64,000 bases of DNA, from assembly GCF_017565765.1 (NCBI RefSeq), contig NZ_JAGDYP010000008.1, positions 1 to 64,000 on the forward strand, in the 5' to 3' direction. Shown piece after piece: positions 32,424 through 43,008 of the stretch (the stretch's first letter is position 1; every line of letters begins with the position of its first letter). The DNA comes from Capnocytophaga bilenii. GTDB lineage: Bacteria > Bacteroidota > Bacteroidia > Flavobacteriales > Flavobacteriaceae. Below the pieces are notes generated by a model. It did no database searches. It saw nothing but the letters and a program-made list of their open reading frames with translations, and had not been told where the DNA came from. The position numbers were made by a program, and so were the translations under genes.

Positions 32424-33992
32424 TTATTTTCTCTTTTTAAGAAGCTGTTTCACAGGTATTTTCTGAAAATAAAGCTCCCCATCAGCTCCTTCATAAAGTA
32501 TCGCTATCGTCTTCTTATCTACTACCGTAAGGCAAGAATAGCCCAAGCCCGCAGCTTCGTAAAGCACTGTTTGTGGCAGTTTATCCCAGCTCTTGCCTTC
32601 GTCATCGCTCACCTTAATACTCAAGTCGGTGCGCTGAGTGGCATTTGCCGGATTAGAAAATAACAAATAAGGTTTACCCCCTTTGCCTCTGTAACGAATA
32701 ATGCTTGCCATACAATTAGGCTCTACCAAGCCTAAGCGCGAAGTAGGGTGTTCTTTCCAAGTAGCGCCCATATCTGTAGTAATAGCTACCGACCTGCCGT
32801 GATAATCGTCCGATAGCTCATAGTTAGTTCTATTTCTATCATCGCGCATATTTAGCATTAGGCTACCATCTTCAAGCTCTACTACTTGTGCTTCGGTAGT
32901 ATGTGTTTTAGCCCCTGTACCTACCTGCCAAGTAGCTCCGTGGTCTTTGCTGTAAATAATAGTAGAATGAGGCACTTGGTTTTCATCTTTAAACTGACCC
33001 GCAAATACCAAAGTACCATCTTTCATCATAATACCACTTCCCGGACCTTGAAAAAACAAGCGCCATTCTGGTCTTTTTACTTGGCTAGTAATGTTTACCG
33101 GCTTGCTCCACGTTAGTCCGTCATCTTCGCTTTTCACTACCAATAACTGCCCTGTTTCTTCAGGTGATAATCCTTGTTTAGACCCCCACCAGCTATAGGT
33201 TTTAGTATCCAAGCCGTGTTGCCATAGGCATATTACCCATATAGTATTTTTTTGTTCATCTACCAGCACCGCAGCATCGCCCACACCATTCAGCTCTTCG
33301 GGCAAGTTACCCCAGCGTCCCATATCCACAATCTCTTTCATTGGTTCCCACGTGTGTCCACCATCAGTGCTACGGCTCATTCCTATATTGATATCCTCTT
33401 GCAAATCTTTACAATTGTTATACCGGTTGTCGTAAATAGCGATAAGCGTACCTTTAGGTGTCGTAACCAAACCCGGTATGCGATAACACGCTACCCCGTC
33501 TTGCTTCGGTTTTCGCAAAGTAATAGCAAAACGTTGCCCTTCTTTGCTCGTATTGCGAAGCCTAAAATTAGTAGCCGAAGTTTTAGCTTCTACGCCAGTG
33601 AGCAGCACCTTGTTTAGCAATTCGGGCTTTGCTATAGTATGCGCTGTAATCCAAACGTGTAAGCTATCTTTTGCTAAAAGTTTGTAATCCCCTTTCAGCA
33701 CTACTTTGTGTGATAGCTTTTGTGTTTTGGCAAATAAAGTAGCATTTTCCTTTTTATCGCGGGTTCCTACATACACCGCTACTTGTGCCAAATCTAGCAA
33801 TCGCTTTTTCGATTTAAACGAAAGGGTAAGCTGTTGCAGTGTTGTCCCCTTTTCAATAGGCAAAACAAAGGTAGTTAGCACATTCTCTTTGTCTGTAGCC
33901 AGCGGCATTTGCGGCTGACTAAATTTCATCTTCTGCTGCCCATAGCCCATAGCTACCAAGCCAATACTCAATAAAATTAATAGTCTCTTCAT
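32424..33992 (-). CDS. Secreted exo-alpha-sialidase (GH33)
   Basis: This 522-residue protein has a signal peptide (cleavage near GYGQQ) and releases terminal sialic acid from host glycans at the cell surface or periplasm. The YRIPGLVT motif supplies the first catalytic Arg near residue 172. Asp-box repeats follow: SRSTDGGHTW, VKSEDDGLTW, YSKDHGATW, ITTDMGATW and KVSDDEGKSW. The DNRYNNCKDL loop near 190 and YSCLTVV near 488 fit the catalytic Asp and Tyr regions. The N-terminal about 150 residues form the BACON/lectin-like sandwich domain found in Bacteroidetes sialidases. Sialidases are important for growth of Capnocytophaga on host cells. Confidence 0.92.
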   Translation of the reverse strand: MKRLLILLSIGLVAMGYGQQKMKFSQPQMPLATDKENVLTTFVLPIEKGTTLQQLTLSFKSKKRLLDLAQVAVYVGTRDKKENATLFAKTQKLSHKVVLKGDYKLLAKDSLHVWITAHTIAKPELLNKVLLTGVEAKTSATNFRLRNTSKEGQRFAITLRKPKQDGVACYRIPGLVTTPKGTLIAIYDNRYNNCKDLQEDINIGMSRSTDGGHTWEPMKEIVDMGRWGNLPEELNGVGDAAVLVDEQKNTIWVICLWQHGLDTKTYSWWGSKQGLSPEETGQLLVVKSEDDGLTWSKPVNITSQVKRPEWRLFFQGPGSGIMMKDGTLVFAGQFKDENQVPHSTIIYSKDHGATWQVGTGAKTHTTEAQVVELEDGSLMLNMRDDRNRTNYELSDDYHGRSVAITTDMGATWKEHPTSRLGLVEPNCMASIIRYRGKGGKPYLLFSNPANATQRTDLSIKVSDDEGKSWDKLPQTVLYEAAGLGYSCLTVVDKKTIAILYEGADGELYFQKIPVKQLLKKRK

Positions 33993-34039
33993 TGTATTTG
34001 TTGTTATAAAATTAGTCCTTAGTTGTTAGTGTTTAGTCG

Positions 34040-35554
34040 TTAAGATTGTACTTGTGCAGCTCGCAACATTGTTTTTGTTTTTTCCAAGTAAGGATACATT
34101 ACCTTATCGTCTTTCAAGAAAGGTACTTGCTGGCGCAATAGGTCATACCAAGCTCGTGTAGTTGCCGAAAGCTCATCGTAACATCCTAGTATATCAATAG
34201 CTTGTGCAATAGTAATAGCTTCAATAGCTAATACCTCAAAAGCATTGTTTATTACCTTATGAGTAAGCGTAGCAGCATTGGTTCCCATACTTACAATATC
34301 CTGATTATCATTATTGTTAGGAATACTATGCACATACATTGGATTAGATAGAGTTTGGTTTTCAGCAGTAGTAGAAGTCGCCGTAAATTGCACCCCTTGC
34401 ATACCAAAGTTAAAACCTAATTTACCTGCATTCACAAAAGGAGGTAATAGTTCATTAATTTTAGGGTTCAAAAGATAGTTCAGTTGGCGTTCAGCAAGCA
34501 TTGTAATACGTGTAATCACTATTTTCAGCTTGTCCATTTCAAGCGATATATAGTCGCCGTGAAAGTTTCCTCCATGATATACTTGTTGCGAGGGAACATC
34601 TATTATAGGGTTATCGTTTGCCGAATTTAGCTCCTCTTCTACTATGCGTTGGGTATGGGCAATAGTGTCGTATACTGCTCCCAATATCTGTGGCACACAG
34701 CGCAATGAGTAATATTCTTGTACTTTTTCTTTAAAAACTGTTTCTTGGTGTTCTCCCGTATAAAGGTGATCGGCGCGCTTACGAGTACGCTTACTATCAG
34801 TCAAAAAGGTACGCATCAAGTTAGCAATTTCTTTCTGTCCGTTATGTTGTTTAGCATTGTTTAGCTCTGCAGAAAAATGATCGTCATAACTTTGTACCAA
34901 CTCATTGATAGCAGTGCTAAACTTCACTGCCCATAGCAATAGCTTGTGAGCGTAATGTAAATTCACACCTGCCAAGCCCGTCATCACCGAAGTACCGTTC
35001 ATCAAAGAAAGCCCCTCACGCAAATGTATCTGTAGAGGTTTAAGCCCCACTTGGGCAAAAACATCAGCTGTAGGGCGCCGTTTGCCTTGGTAAAAAACCT
35101 CACCTTCGCCTATGAGTACTAAGGCAAGATGCGCCAATTGCACCAAATCACCACTTGCCCCTACCCCACCGTGTTTAAAAATTAAAGGCGTAATTTGATG
35201 ATTAAGCAGGTCGCACATCAGCTGTATTGCTTCTATATGCACCCCCGATTTACCTAAAGACAGACTATTGAGCCTACATAATATAGCGGCACGTACCGTT
35301 TCTTCATCAAAATAATCACCACTACCAGCAGAATGACTACGAATGAGGTTATATTGCAATTGTAGCTGGTCTTCTTCAGCAATACGATATTGTGCCATAG
35401 GCCCAAATCCCGTATTTACACCATAAATAATTTTATTTTGGGCAAAACTTTTCAGAAAATCGTAGCTTTCAGTTATGTTTTTCTTATCTTCAGAAGGTAT
35501 ATGCACCTGCTTTTTATCAAAAACAATCGATATAAAATCTTTATAATTTCTCAT
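34040..35554 (-). CDS. hutH: Histidine ammonia-lyase
   Basis: This 504-residue enzyme converts histidine to urocanate and ammonia, the first step of histidine use. The Ala-Ser-Gly triad that cyclises into the MIO cofactor is at 133-135 in GGVGASGDLVQLAH. YGVNTGFGPMA near residue 40 carries the active-site Tyr, and the NDNPIID region near 310 and the GVQFTATS region near 395 are present. Other hut genes are not adjacent in this window. It could also act on tyrosine or phenylalanine, but the overall match is to HAL. Promoter TATCTTTG at 35583-35590. Confidence 0.85.
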   Translation of the reverse strand: MRNYKDFISIVFDKKQVHIPSEDKKNITESYDFLKSFAQNKIIYGVNTGFGPMAQYRIAEEDQLQLQYNLIRSHSAGSGDYFDEETVRAAILCRLNSLSLGKSGVHIEAIQLMCDLLNHQITPLIFKHGGVGASGDLVQLAHLALVLIGEGEVFYQGKRRPTADVFAQVGLKPLQIHLREGLSLMNGTSVMTGLAGVNLHYAHKLLLWAVKFSTAINELVQSYDDHFSAELNNAKQHNGQKEIANLMRTFLTDSKRTRKRADHLYTGEHQETVFKEKVQEYYSLRCVPQILGAVYDTIAHTQRIVEEELNSANDNPIIDVPSQQVYHGGNFHGDYISLEMDKLKIVITRITMLAERQLNYLLNPKINELLPPFVNAGKLGFNFGMQGVQFTATSTTAENQTLSNPMYVHSIPNNNDNQDIVSMGTNAATLTHKVINNAFEVLAIEAITIAQAIDILGCYDELSATTRAWYDLLRQQVPFLKDDKVMYPYLEKTKTMLRAAQVQS

Positions 35555-35582
35555 AATACTATTTTAAAAAATAATTTGAGGG

Positions 35583-35590
35583 CAAAGATA
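35583..35590 (-). promoter_or_regulatory. -7 element of hutH
   Basis: TATCTTTG on the minus strand lies about 29 bases before the hutH ATG. The rest of the 280-base gap to gyrA holds a repeated GTTTAATGATT motif (35599-35625) and two GCGAAGG units (35646-35662), with no gene. Confidence 0.6.
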
Positions 35591-35781
35591 GTAAAATAAT
35601 GTTTAATGATTAACGTTTAATGATTATTTTTTAGCTATAGGTTGAGCGAAGGTTAAGCGAAGGAAAGTCGGCGAGCTGGCGCAGCCGAGTATGTTACGAA
35701 GGATAAACATTGTTTTTTTGAATTATGATTAAACAATATAAAACTTTTTGGTAAAAACAGCTATAATTCAAAAAAATATTG

Positions 35782-35789
35782 TATCTTTG
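35782..35789 (+). promoter_or_regulatory. -7 element of gyrA
   Basis: TATCTTTG lies 46 bases before the gyrA ATG and matches the Bacteroidetes consensus. The -33 part is not clear. Confidence 0.5.
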
Positions 35790-35834
35790 CCCGCTATTAA
35801 AATTAAAAAACACATATCTTACTTAATATAAAAT

Positions 35835-38351
35835 ATGATGACTGAAGGAGAAAAACTCATTCCTGTTGATATCAGTGAAGAGATGAAATCCGCTTACATT
35901 GATTATTCAATGTCGGTAATCGTTTCACGTGCCTTACCCGATGTGCGCGATGGACTAAAACCTGTGCACCGCCGCGTGTTATTTGGTATGTACGAATTAG
36001 GCGTGCTTAGCAACCGCTCTTATAAAAAATCTGCCAGAATCGTAGGGGAAGTACTCGGTAAATACCACCCTCACGGCGATACAGCTGTATACGATACTAT
36101 GGTGCGTATGGCTCAAGATTGGAGCTTGCGCTATATGCTCGTTGATGGGCAAGGTAACTTTGGCTCTATGGGAGGCGATTCGCCTGCTGCAATGCGTTAT
36201 ACCGAAGCTCGTATGCGCAAAATCTCCGAAGAAATGCTCTCCGACATAGAAAAAGAAACTGTCGACCATCAGCTTAATTTTGACGATACCCTACAAGAAC
36301 CTACTGTACTACCCACTCGCATCCCCAACCTTTTGGTAAATGGCTCTGCAGGTATCGCCGTAGGTATGGCTACTAATATGGCACCTCATAACCTTAGCGA
36401 AGTGATAGATGGTACTATCGCTTATATTGATAATAATGACATTGAAATTGACGAACTTATCAAATATATCAAAGCCCCTGACTTCCCTACAGGTGGTATT
36501 ATCTACGGCTATGAAGGTGTAAAAGAGGCTTTCAAAACAGGACGCGGGCGTATTATCGTCCGTGCCAAAGCTGAGTTCCAAGAGGTAAGAGGCAAAGAAT
36601 GTATCGTAGTTTCTGAAGTGCCTTATCAGGTAAATACTGCCGAACTTATAAAGAAAACCGCCGACCTTGTCAAGGAAGGTAAACTCGAAGGCATCTCCGA
36701 TGTACGCGATGAGTCTGCTCGTGGTAAAATGCGTATTGTTTATATTTTAAAACGCGATGCTGTGCCTAATATTGTACTCAACAACTTGTTTAAACACACT
36801 GAGTTGCAAACCTCCTTCAGTGTGAATAACATCGCCTTAGTAAAAGGTCGCCCAGAGTTGCTAAACCTCAAAGACCTTATCCATCACTTTGTAGAACACC
36901 GCCACGAAGTGGTATATCGCCGCACCGACTTTGAACTGCGAAAAGCCAAAGAGCGTATCCACATCTTGGAAGGATTTATGAAGGTAATGGCTACTGAAGA
37001 CACTATGGATAAAGCTATTGAAATTATCCGTTTTCACGACAAGCCTAAAGAGGATTTAATCGCAGAATTCGACCTTACTGACATACAAGCTGAAGCTATT
37101 TTGGCATTAGCACTACGCCGCATTAATAAAGCGCTGATTTTGCAAACCAAAGAAGAGTACGAACAAAAATTACTCGAAATACAAGACCTTGAGGATATAT
37201 TAGCTCGCAAAGAACGCCGCGTAGAGATTATCAAACAAGAACTTCTTGAAATAAAAGAAAAATATGGCGATGAACGCCGCTCTGTAATTGAATATGCAGG
37301 AGGCGAATTTAGCGTAGAAGATATGATACCCGATGATAAAGTGGTGATTACTATCTCGCACGCTGGCTATATCAAACGCACTCTATTGAGCGAATACAAA
37401 ACCCAAAGCCGTGGAGGAGTAGGACAAAAAGCTTCTACTACCCGCGACCAAGATTTCTTAGAACACCTATTCGTAAGCTCCAACCACCAGTATATGTTGT
37501 TCTTTACTCAAAAAGGAAAATGTTTCTGGCTGCGAGTATACGAAATACCCGAAGGTAGCAAAACAGCCAAAGGACGCGCTATTCAAAACCTTATCAACAT
37601 TGAACAAGATGATAAAATTAAAGCTTTTGTAAGCGTTCAAAATCTTAAAGACGAAGAATACATCAATAACAACTACCTGATTATGGCTACTAAACAGGGA
37701 ATTGTTAAAAAGACTTTGTTGGTAGAATACTCACGCCCTCGCCAAAATGGTATCAATGCAATTACTATAAAAGAAGGTGATGAGCTCATAGAAGCAAAAC
37801 TTACTTCGGGCAACAGCCAGCTGATGTTGGCAGTAAAATCAGGACGCGCTATCCGTTTTGCTGAAGACAAAGTGCGTGCTGTAGGACGTAATTCACAAGG
37901 CGTACGCGGTATTGATTTAGACCCTGAAAACGATGAGGTAGTAGGTATGATTGCTATCGAAAACCCACTTGAAGAGACCGTATTGGTAGTATCTGAAAAT
38001 GGTTATGGAAAGCGTTCGTATATAGATGACCCTGAAACACACGAAGCCGTATATCGCATCACGAATCGTGGTGGTAAAGGGGTAAAAACGATTTCTATCA
38101 CCGATAAAACAGGTAATTTAGTAGCTATCAAGAGTGTTTTAGCAGGCGAAGACCTGATGATTATTAACAAATCGGGTATTGCAATACGCTTGCCTATAGA
38201 CGACCTTCGTATATTAGGGCGTGCAACACAAGGAGTAAAACTTATCAATATCAAAGGTAAAGACTCTATTGCTGCCGTTACTAAAGTAATGAAAGAAGAC
38301 GATGAAGAAGCCGAAACCGCTGAAGTGGTAGAAGCTCCTACTGAAGAATAA
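35835..38351 (+). CDS. gyrA: DNA gyrase subunit A
   Basis: This is the 838-residue breakage-rejoining subunit of gyrase. The catalytic Tyr122 is in [10 protein letters not shown]. The quinolone-determining region reads [18 protein letters not shown], with Thr at the E. coli Ser83 position and Asp87 kept; numbering coincides with E. coli. The C-terminal beta-pinwheel (about 500-820) includes the GyrA-box-like [11 protein letters not shown] near 533, which marks gyrase rather than topoisomerase IV. The tail is acidic ([18 protein letters not shown]). A choice between two adjacent ATG codons (35835, 35838) is open. A strong terminator follows. Confidence 0.97.
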   Translation: MMTEGEKLIPVDISEEMKSAYIDYSMSVIVSRALPDVRDGLKPVHRRVLFGMYELGVLSNRSYKKSARIVGEVLGKYHPHGDTAVYDTMVRMAQDWSLRYMLVDGQGNFGSMGGDSPAAMRYTEARMRKISEEMLSDIEKETVDHQLNFDDTLQEPTVLPTRIPNLLVNGSAGIAVGMATNMAPHNLSEVIDGTIAYIDNNDIEIDELIKYIKAPDFPTGGIIYGYEGVKEAFKTGRGRIIVRAKAEFQEVRGKECIVVSEVPYQVNTAELIKKTADLVKEGKLEGISDVRDESARGKMRIVYILKRDAVPNIVLNNLFKHTELQTSFSVNNIALVKGRPELLNLKDLIHHFVEHRHEVVYRRTDFELRKAKERIHILEGFMKVMATEDTMDKAIEIIRFHDKPKEDLIAEFDLTDIQAEAILALALRRINKALILQTKEEYEQKLLEIQDLEDILARKERRVEIIKQELLEIKEKYGDERRSVIEYAGGEFSVEDMIPDDKVVITISHAGYIKRTLLSEYKTQSRGGVGQKASTTRDQDFLEHLFVSSNHQYMLFFTQKGKCFWLRVYEIPEGSKTAKGRAIQNLINIEQDDKIKAFVSVQNLKDEEYINNNYLIMATKQGIVKKTLLVEYSRPRQNGINAITIKEGDELIEAKLTSGNSQLMLAVKSGRAIRFAEDKVRAVGRNSQGVRGIDLDPENDEVVGMIAIENPLEETVLVVSENGYGKRSYIDDPETHEAVYRITNRGGKGVKTISITDKTGNLVAIKSVLAGEDLMIINKSGIAIRLPIDDLRILGRATQGVKLINIKGKDSIAAVTKVMKEDDEEAETAEVVEAPTEE

Positions 38352-38374
38352 AGAAAGATTGTGTTCATATTGAT

Positions 38375-38449
38375 AAAGAAAGGTCAAACGGAAGTTACTT
38401 CATTTCTCTGTTAGGTAAGAATTACTTCCGTGATTACCTTTCTTTTTTA
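38375..38449 (+). terminator. Terminator of gyrA
   Basis: Long arms AAAGAAAGGT and ACGGAAGT pair with ACTTCCGT and ACCTTTCTTT, followed by TTTTTT. It lies between gyrA and the next gene, whose ATG is only ten bases after it. Confidence 0.85.
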
Positions 38450-38458
38450 TTTTATACT

Positions 38459-40789
38459 ATGGAAAAAACAACCGCTTTACTAAAAGTTGCTCTTAGGCAA
38501 AATGCACTTTATATTCCTGATAGTATGGTCTCACAAAGAACTATACAACCAGGAACCTTGGAATTGGTAGCTGCCTTGCGCAAGCACGGCTTTGGCGTTA
38601 CCGAAAGCCTCTTGCACGCTATCAATGGTACCAATAGCGAGTATCGCCAATTGGTGGTGCACACTGTCAAGCAAATACTCAATGTAAAACTCAATTGGGC
38701 ACCCCTTATCAAAAATTGGGAAGTACCTACAGGCGAGAGTGCCGTAGATCATATCATTACTGCTTTCTACAACCAATTTCCTGATTTAATAAAGAATGAT
38801 GATTATATTTGTTATTGGTATGATCACGATGATTATAATGAAGCAAATAGTATTGACAACTACAATAGAGAATATTTTACGCCTAAACACGAGCGTTTTT
38901 TAGCTTGCGGGCATTATATCCCTTATGGTACTTTCCCTTTGTGGCGTTATAATGGATGCCCTTTCTGTGGTACACCTTTTGAGTTAGGAAAGATAGAACA
39001 TACTGAACAAGGTAGCAAACTCAAAATTCTTGACCTTTGGCGTGATGCAGAGGCTAATACTTATTACCAAAATCTATTAGCTTCCAAAACTGCTTTAGAT
39101 GCTACCCAAATAGATTCACTCAAACGCTTGTTGCCTTATTTTTCAGTAGCAAAAGAAACTACTATTGAAATGAAAGAAACACTCATTTTAGTAGTTGATA
39201 ATTATCTTTTTTCCGAAGGGAATGAAGCAGAAGCAGGGGCTTGTTTTCGTACCCCTACTGATATTCTGCGCTATTTGTGGTATAAAAAGACAGGATTTTT
39301 GCAGCTAATACCTCCAAAAACAATTGTTGCTAAAAATGCTAAAAACTACAGCCATATTGTTTATCCTTTAAATAAAAGTGAAGAAGCTAAAGAAGAACTT
39401 CGCTTGAAATACTCGCGTATTGAATGTATGAGGGTGGCACGCTGGCTCAATGCCTTGCCTCTTTCTACCGAAAAATCTTGTGAGCTAATGCACCCCAAGC
39501 GTGAGATGTGGGTGCGCTTTATCCGTGCCTTACGTTTGGCTGAATACAGCAAGAAAAAAGGATTTGAAAAGCTTGCTACACTATTAGATATTTTCTATCA
39601 TCAGAAATACGAAGTGTGGCAAGGCAAGGTTCAGCAGGCTTATTTAAATGTAGATACTGATACTGTTTTAGAATATCTAAAAGAACGCCCTTCTCAGTTT
39701 GCACGTTCACTATTCGCTACTATGTTATGGGTGGGTGCAGATGATACGATTATCGCCTTTAAAGAGGTGATAGACCAAGTACCTATACGTTTGCTCTTTA
39801 CCCTTAATAATTATGCCGACTTTTACTTTACACCACAGGGTACACGCCCTGTAAAAATCATTACGGGCGATTATATAAATGCCCCTAAAAATCAATGGAT
39901 AATAGGCTATAACGAAGAGCAATTAGCCCAGATGAAAACAGCTATAGAAGAGCTTTGCTTGTGGGCAATACGCAGAAAGTTCGCTGCACAACCGAATCCT
40001 CATAAAACAATATTTATAGATGAACAGCTATACCATATCCCTTTACCTATAGGCGATAGAAGTACTACTATACACGATTTTAATGCAACCCTAATGGGTA
40101 CGAAATTCCCTTTAGAGGGCAACGAGATACGCCTTTTTATGCAATGGGGTAAAGACCTTCCTGCTCAGCATCTCGATATGGATTTATCTTGTCATATCAT
40201 CTTTGATGAAGAGCGTGATATGTGCTTTTTTGGCAAGCTTACCGCTACGGGTTGCCAACACAGTGGTGATATTCGTAGTATTCCTAATAAAGTAGGTACT
40301 GCCGAGTATATCAATATTGATGCGAACACCTTACGCCAAAAGAAAGCTAAATACGTAACTTTTGTGTGCAATGCTTATTCTAACGGGGCATTATCACCTA
40401 ATTTAGTAGTAGGTTGGATGGATAGTAAATACAAGATGAAAGTATCCGAGCGCACAGGAGTGGCTTACGATCCTTCTACCGTCATTCATCAGGTACGTAT
40501 TACCCAGCCGCTACAAAAGGGACTCCTCTTTGGTATCTTAGATGTAGAAGCTAAAGAGATTATTTGGCTAGAACTGCCTTTCCAAGGACAAGTAGCCAAT
40601 GACCTTTCTCTCGATACAGTAAAAGCACTACTTGATAAACTAAATGCTAAAACTACTATTGGCAACCTGCTAACCCTCAAAGCCGAAACTCAAGGGTTGC
40701 AGATAGTTAATGATAAAACAATCGCCGATGAAGTATATGATATGCGATGGGCTGCAAAAGAAGCTTCTGTTCTAAATGCCTTATTTTGA
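38459..40789 (+). CDS. 776-residue protein with zinc ribbon and TerD-like C-terminal domain
   Basis: The family could not be named with confidence. Residues 140-165 hold a compact metal site (ACGHYIPYGTFPLWRYNGCP, then FCGTPFE), fitting a zinc ribbon. The middle is helical. The last about 250 residues resemble a TerD-type fold: LDMDLSCHIIFDEERDM near 575, GCQHSGDIRSIPNKVGTAEY near 600, and a YVTFVCNAYSNGALSPNLVV region near 635. TerD-like domains bind calcium and occur in stress and phage-response systems with MoxR-VWA pairs. Such a pair is elsewhere in this window (15245-18593), though not linked. The gene starts just after the gyrA terminator, so its promoter is unclear. Confidence 0.5.
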   Translation: MEKTTALLKVALRQNALYIPDSMVSQRTIQPGTLELVAALRKHGFGVTESLLHAINGTNSEYRQLVVHTVKQILNVKLNWAPLIKNWEVPTGESAVDHIITAFYNQFPDLIKNDDYICYWYDHDDYNEANSIDNYNREYFTPKHERFLACGHYIPYGTFPLWRYNGCPFCGTPFELGKIEHTEQGSKLKILDLWRDAEANTYYQNLLASKTALDATQIDSLKRLLPYFSVAKETTIEMKETLILVVDNYLFSEGNEAEAGACFRTPTDILRYLWYKKTGFLQLIPPKTIVAKNAKNYSHIVYPLNKSEEAKEELRLKYSRIECMRVARWLNALPLSTEKSCELMHPKREMWVRFIRALRLAEYSKKKGFEKLATLLDIFYHQKYEVWQGKVQQAYLNVDTDTVLEYLKERPSQFARSLFATMLWVGADDTIIAFKEVIDQVPIRLLFTLNNYADFYFTPQGTRPVKIITGDYINAPKNQWIIGYNEEQLAQMKTAIEELCLWAIRRKFAAQPNPHKTIFIDEQLYHIPLPIGDRSTTIHDFNATLMGTKFPLEGNEIRLFMQWGKDLPAQHLDMDLSCHIIFDEERDMCFFGKLTATGCQHSGDIRSIPNKVGTAEYINIDANTLRQKKAKYVTFVCNAYSNGALSPNLVVGWMDSKYKMKVSERTGVAYDPSTVIHQVRITQPLQKGLLFGILDVEAKEIIWLELPFQGQVANDLSLDTVKALLDKLNAKTTIGNLLTLKAETQGLQIVNDKTIADEVYDMRWAAKEASVLNALF

Positions 40790-40875
40790 GCAATGTTGGC
40801 TATAAAGAGATTTATAACTTACCACTAATAATCAAATAGTTATATTTTTTTTATGAAAATAATTAGCATTTTCAG

Positions 40876-40905
40876 TTGGTTAATTCAAAAAAAACTGTAC
40901 TTTTG
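40876..40905 (+). promoter_or_regulatory. Promoter of the GT2 gene
   Basis: TTG (40876-40878) and TACTTTTG (40898-40905), 19 bases apart, lie about 30 bases before ATG 40936. This excludes the upstream ATG at 40876, which would place the start inside the promoter. Confidence 0.65.
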
Positions 40906-40935
40906 CAGCATCAGAATAAACAGTTTCAAATAATT

Positions 40936-42420
40936 ATGGCAACAATTATTAATTATACAATTATCATTATCTATTGTACTGCTCTGATATTGATATTTTT
41001 GTACAGTATTTCGATGTTCAGTTTGTTACTCAACTACTTGAAACATCGCAAACAAAATGATGAGTCTCCTAAGTTCAATTTACTTGACCCTAAAGAGATT
41101 CCCTACGTAACTATTCAGCTGCCACTTTACAATGAAAAGTACGTAGTACCTCGCCTACTTGAAAATATTGCAAAATTGGAGTATCCTCGTACTAAACTTG
41201 AAATTCAGGTACTTGATGACTCTACTGATGAATCTGTTGCTGAAACAGCTCAGATAGTTAAAGATTTACAAGCTACAGGCTTAGACATTAAGCATATACG
41301 CCGCGAAAATCGTCAGGGTTTCAAAGCTGGTGCCTTAAAAGAAGGATTGGCTGTTGCTAAAGGTGATTTTATAGCTATCTTTGATGCTGATTTCCTTCCA
41401 CAACCCGACTGGCTAAAACGCACCGTTATCTATTTTAAAGACCCTGAAATTGGAGTGGTACAAACACGTTGGGGGCATATCAATCGTAATTATTCTATTC
41501 TTACTAAAATACAAGCCCTTGCTCTTGATGTACACTTCACCTTGGAGCAAGTAGGTCGTAATTCTAAAGGATATTTCATCAACTTCAATGGTACTGCGGG
41601 CATTTGGCGCAAAGCGTGTATTTACGATGCTGGTAACTGGGAAGGTGATACACTTACAGAAGACCTTGACCTTAGCTATCGTGCACAGCTTAAAAACTGG
41701 AAGTTCAAATATTTAGAAAATGTAGAAACACCTGCTGAACTACCTGTAGTTATCTCAGCAGCACGCTCACAACAGTTCCGTTGGAACAAAGGGGGAGCTG
41801 AAAACTTCCGCAAAACAGTAAGCCGAGTACTCGCTGCTAAAAATATTAGCTGGAAAACGAAGTTCCACGGAGTAATGCACCTTTTGAATAGCTCGATGTT
41901 CTTATGGGTGTTTATTACCGCTATCTTCAGTGTTCCTATGCTGTACCTTAAGAACATTTACGGACACTTAGGGTGGATATTCCACCTTACAAGCTTCTTT
42001 ATCACTAGTACAATTATATTGTTTATTTGCTATTGGTTTACTTATCGAAACTTACAAGGAAGAACTTTTGATGACTTTTTAAAGTATGTAAAGCTGTTCT
42101 TTACATTCTTTTCAGTGGCTTTAGGATTTTCATTCCACAATACTATCGCTGTACTTGAAGGACATACTGGCAAACGTAGCGAATTTGTACGTACACCTAA
42201 GTTTAATATCAATTCACTAAGTGATAGCTGGAAGAATAACAAATATATCAATACAAAGCTATCGCCTAATATGATTATTGAGTTTTTACTAATGTTATAC
42301 TTTATATTTGGTTTGTATAGTGCAATTCATTTAAACGACTTTGGTATGTTTCCTTTCCATTGTATGCTTACTTTAGGATTTGGGTTTGTATTCTTCAAAT
42401 CACTTACTTCAAAAGCCTAA
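40936..42420 (+). CDS. GT2-family processive-type glycosyltransferase, membrane-bound
   Basis: The start MATIINYTII at 40936 (494 residues) is chosen because of the promoter. One N-terminal helix (about 6-33) precedes a GT-A domain with all four processive-GT2 signatures: DDST at 94-97, DAD at 150-152, TEDLD at 241-245 and QQFRW at 279-283. Several membrane helices follow (about 320-490). The layout is that of cellulose-synthase-like and glucosylceramide-synthase-like enzymes, which make a polysaccharide or glycolipid while spanning the inner membrane. No BcsB or PilZ partner is adjacent. The product is unknown. Confidence 0.85.
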   Translation: MATIINYTIIIIYCTALILIFLYSISMFSLLLNYLKHRKQNDESPKFNLLDPKEIPYVTIQLPLYNEKYVVPRLLENIAKLEYPRTKLEIQVLDDSTDESVAETAQIVKDLQATGLDIKHIRRENRQGFKAGALKEGLAVAKGDFIAIFDADFLPQPDWLKRTVIYFKDPEIGVVQTRWGHINRNYSILTKIQALALDVHFTLEQVGRNSKGYFINFNGTAGIWRKACIYDAGNWEGDTLTEDLDLSYRAQLKNWKFKYLENVETPAELPVVISAARSQQFRWNKGGAENFRKTVSRVLAAKNISWKTKFHGVMHLLNSSMFLWVFITAIFSVPMLYLKNIYGHLGWIFHLTSFFITSTIILFICYWFTYRNLQGRTFDDFLKYVKLFFTFFSVALGFSFHNTIAVLEGHTGKRSEFVRTPKFNINSLSDSWKNNKYINTKLSPNMIIEFLLMLYFIFGLYSAIHLNDFGMFPFHCMLTLGFGFVFFKSLTSKA

Positions 42421-42468
42421 ATGGATTAACAAATTTTGAAAATTAGTAAATTAAAATATAAGTTAAAT

Positions 42469-42501
42469 AAAGGGTTGTCTGTAAAAAAGACGACCCTTTT
42501 T
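42469..42501 (+). terminator. Terminator of the GT2 gene
   Basis: AAAGGGTTGTCT and AGACGACCCTTTTT form a stem with a small loop and a T run, 49 bases past the stop. Confidence 0.8.
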
Positions 42502-42585
42502 AGCAATAAATAGAAAAAAAAGATGACTTTTTGAGGCTCTTATTAACGACCTTTTTCAAAAGTTGAACTATAAAGCTGGTTTTAT

Positions 42586-43005
42586 ATGAGACAGAAATTA
42601 ACCTTAATTACTTTAGGAGTTCGCAACTTTCAGAAAGCTCTTAGCTTTTATGAGGGGCTAGGTTGGCAAAAGTCCAATAAAAGTATGGACGATTATGCTC
42701 TTTTCCCCTTAGGAGGCATTGTGTTGGGGCTCTATCCGTTAAAGGAACTTTCAGCAGATACTGGGTTGCCCTATGAGCCTAGTGCTTTCGCAGGTATGAC
42801 TATTAGCTATAATGCTACATCTGAAGCTGAAGTAGATAGTGTATTAGCTAAGGTTGAAGAATCAGGAGCAACAATTATAAAACCTGCTCAGAAAGTATTT
42901 TGGGGAGGGTATAGCGGTTACTTTAAAGACTTTGATGGCTATATATTCGAAGTTGCTTATAATCCTTTTTGGGAGTTTGATGAGAATGGTAATCTTAAAT
43001 TGTAA
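42586..43005 (+). CDS. VOC (glyoxalase-like) family protein
   Basis: This 139-residue vicinal-oxygen-chelate fold protein has two beta-alpha-beta-beta-beta modules. TLGVRNFQKALSFYEGLGW at 8-26 is the usual module start, and VFWGGYSGYFKDFDGYIFEV at about 104-123 is the end of module two, with the metal-ligand Glu in FEV. It is not a canonical lactoylglutathione lyase. The gene ends three bases before the nitronate monooxygenase-like gene, so they form an operon. The reaction is unknown. Confidence 0.8.
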   Translation: MRQKLTLITLGVRNFQKALSFYEGLGWQKSNKSMDDYALFPLGGIVLGLYPLKELSADTGLPYEPSAFAGMTISYNATSEAEVDSVLAKVEESGATIIKPAQKVFWGGYSGYFKDFDGYIFEVAYNPFWEFDENGNLKL

Positions 43006-43008
43006 ATA

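Noticed and set aside
40876-40935. Upstream ATG for the GT2 gene
   Set aside because: It lies within the -33/-7 promoter elements, and the extra 20 residues look unlike a signal sequence.
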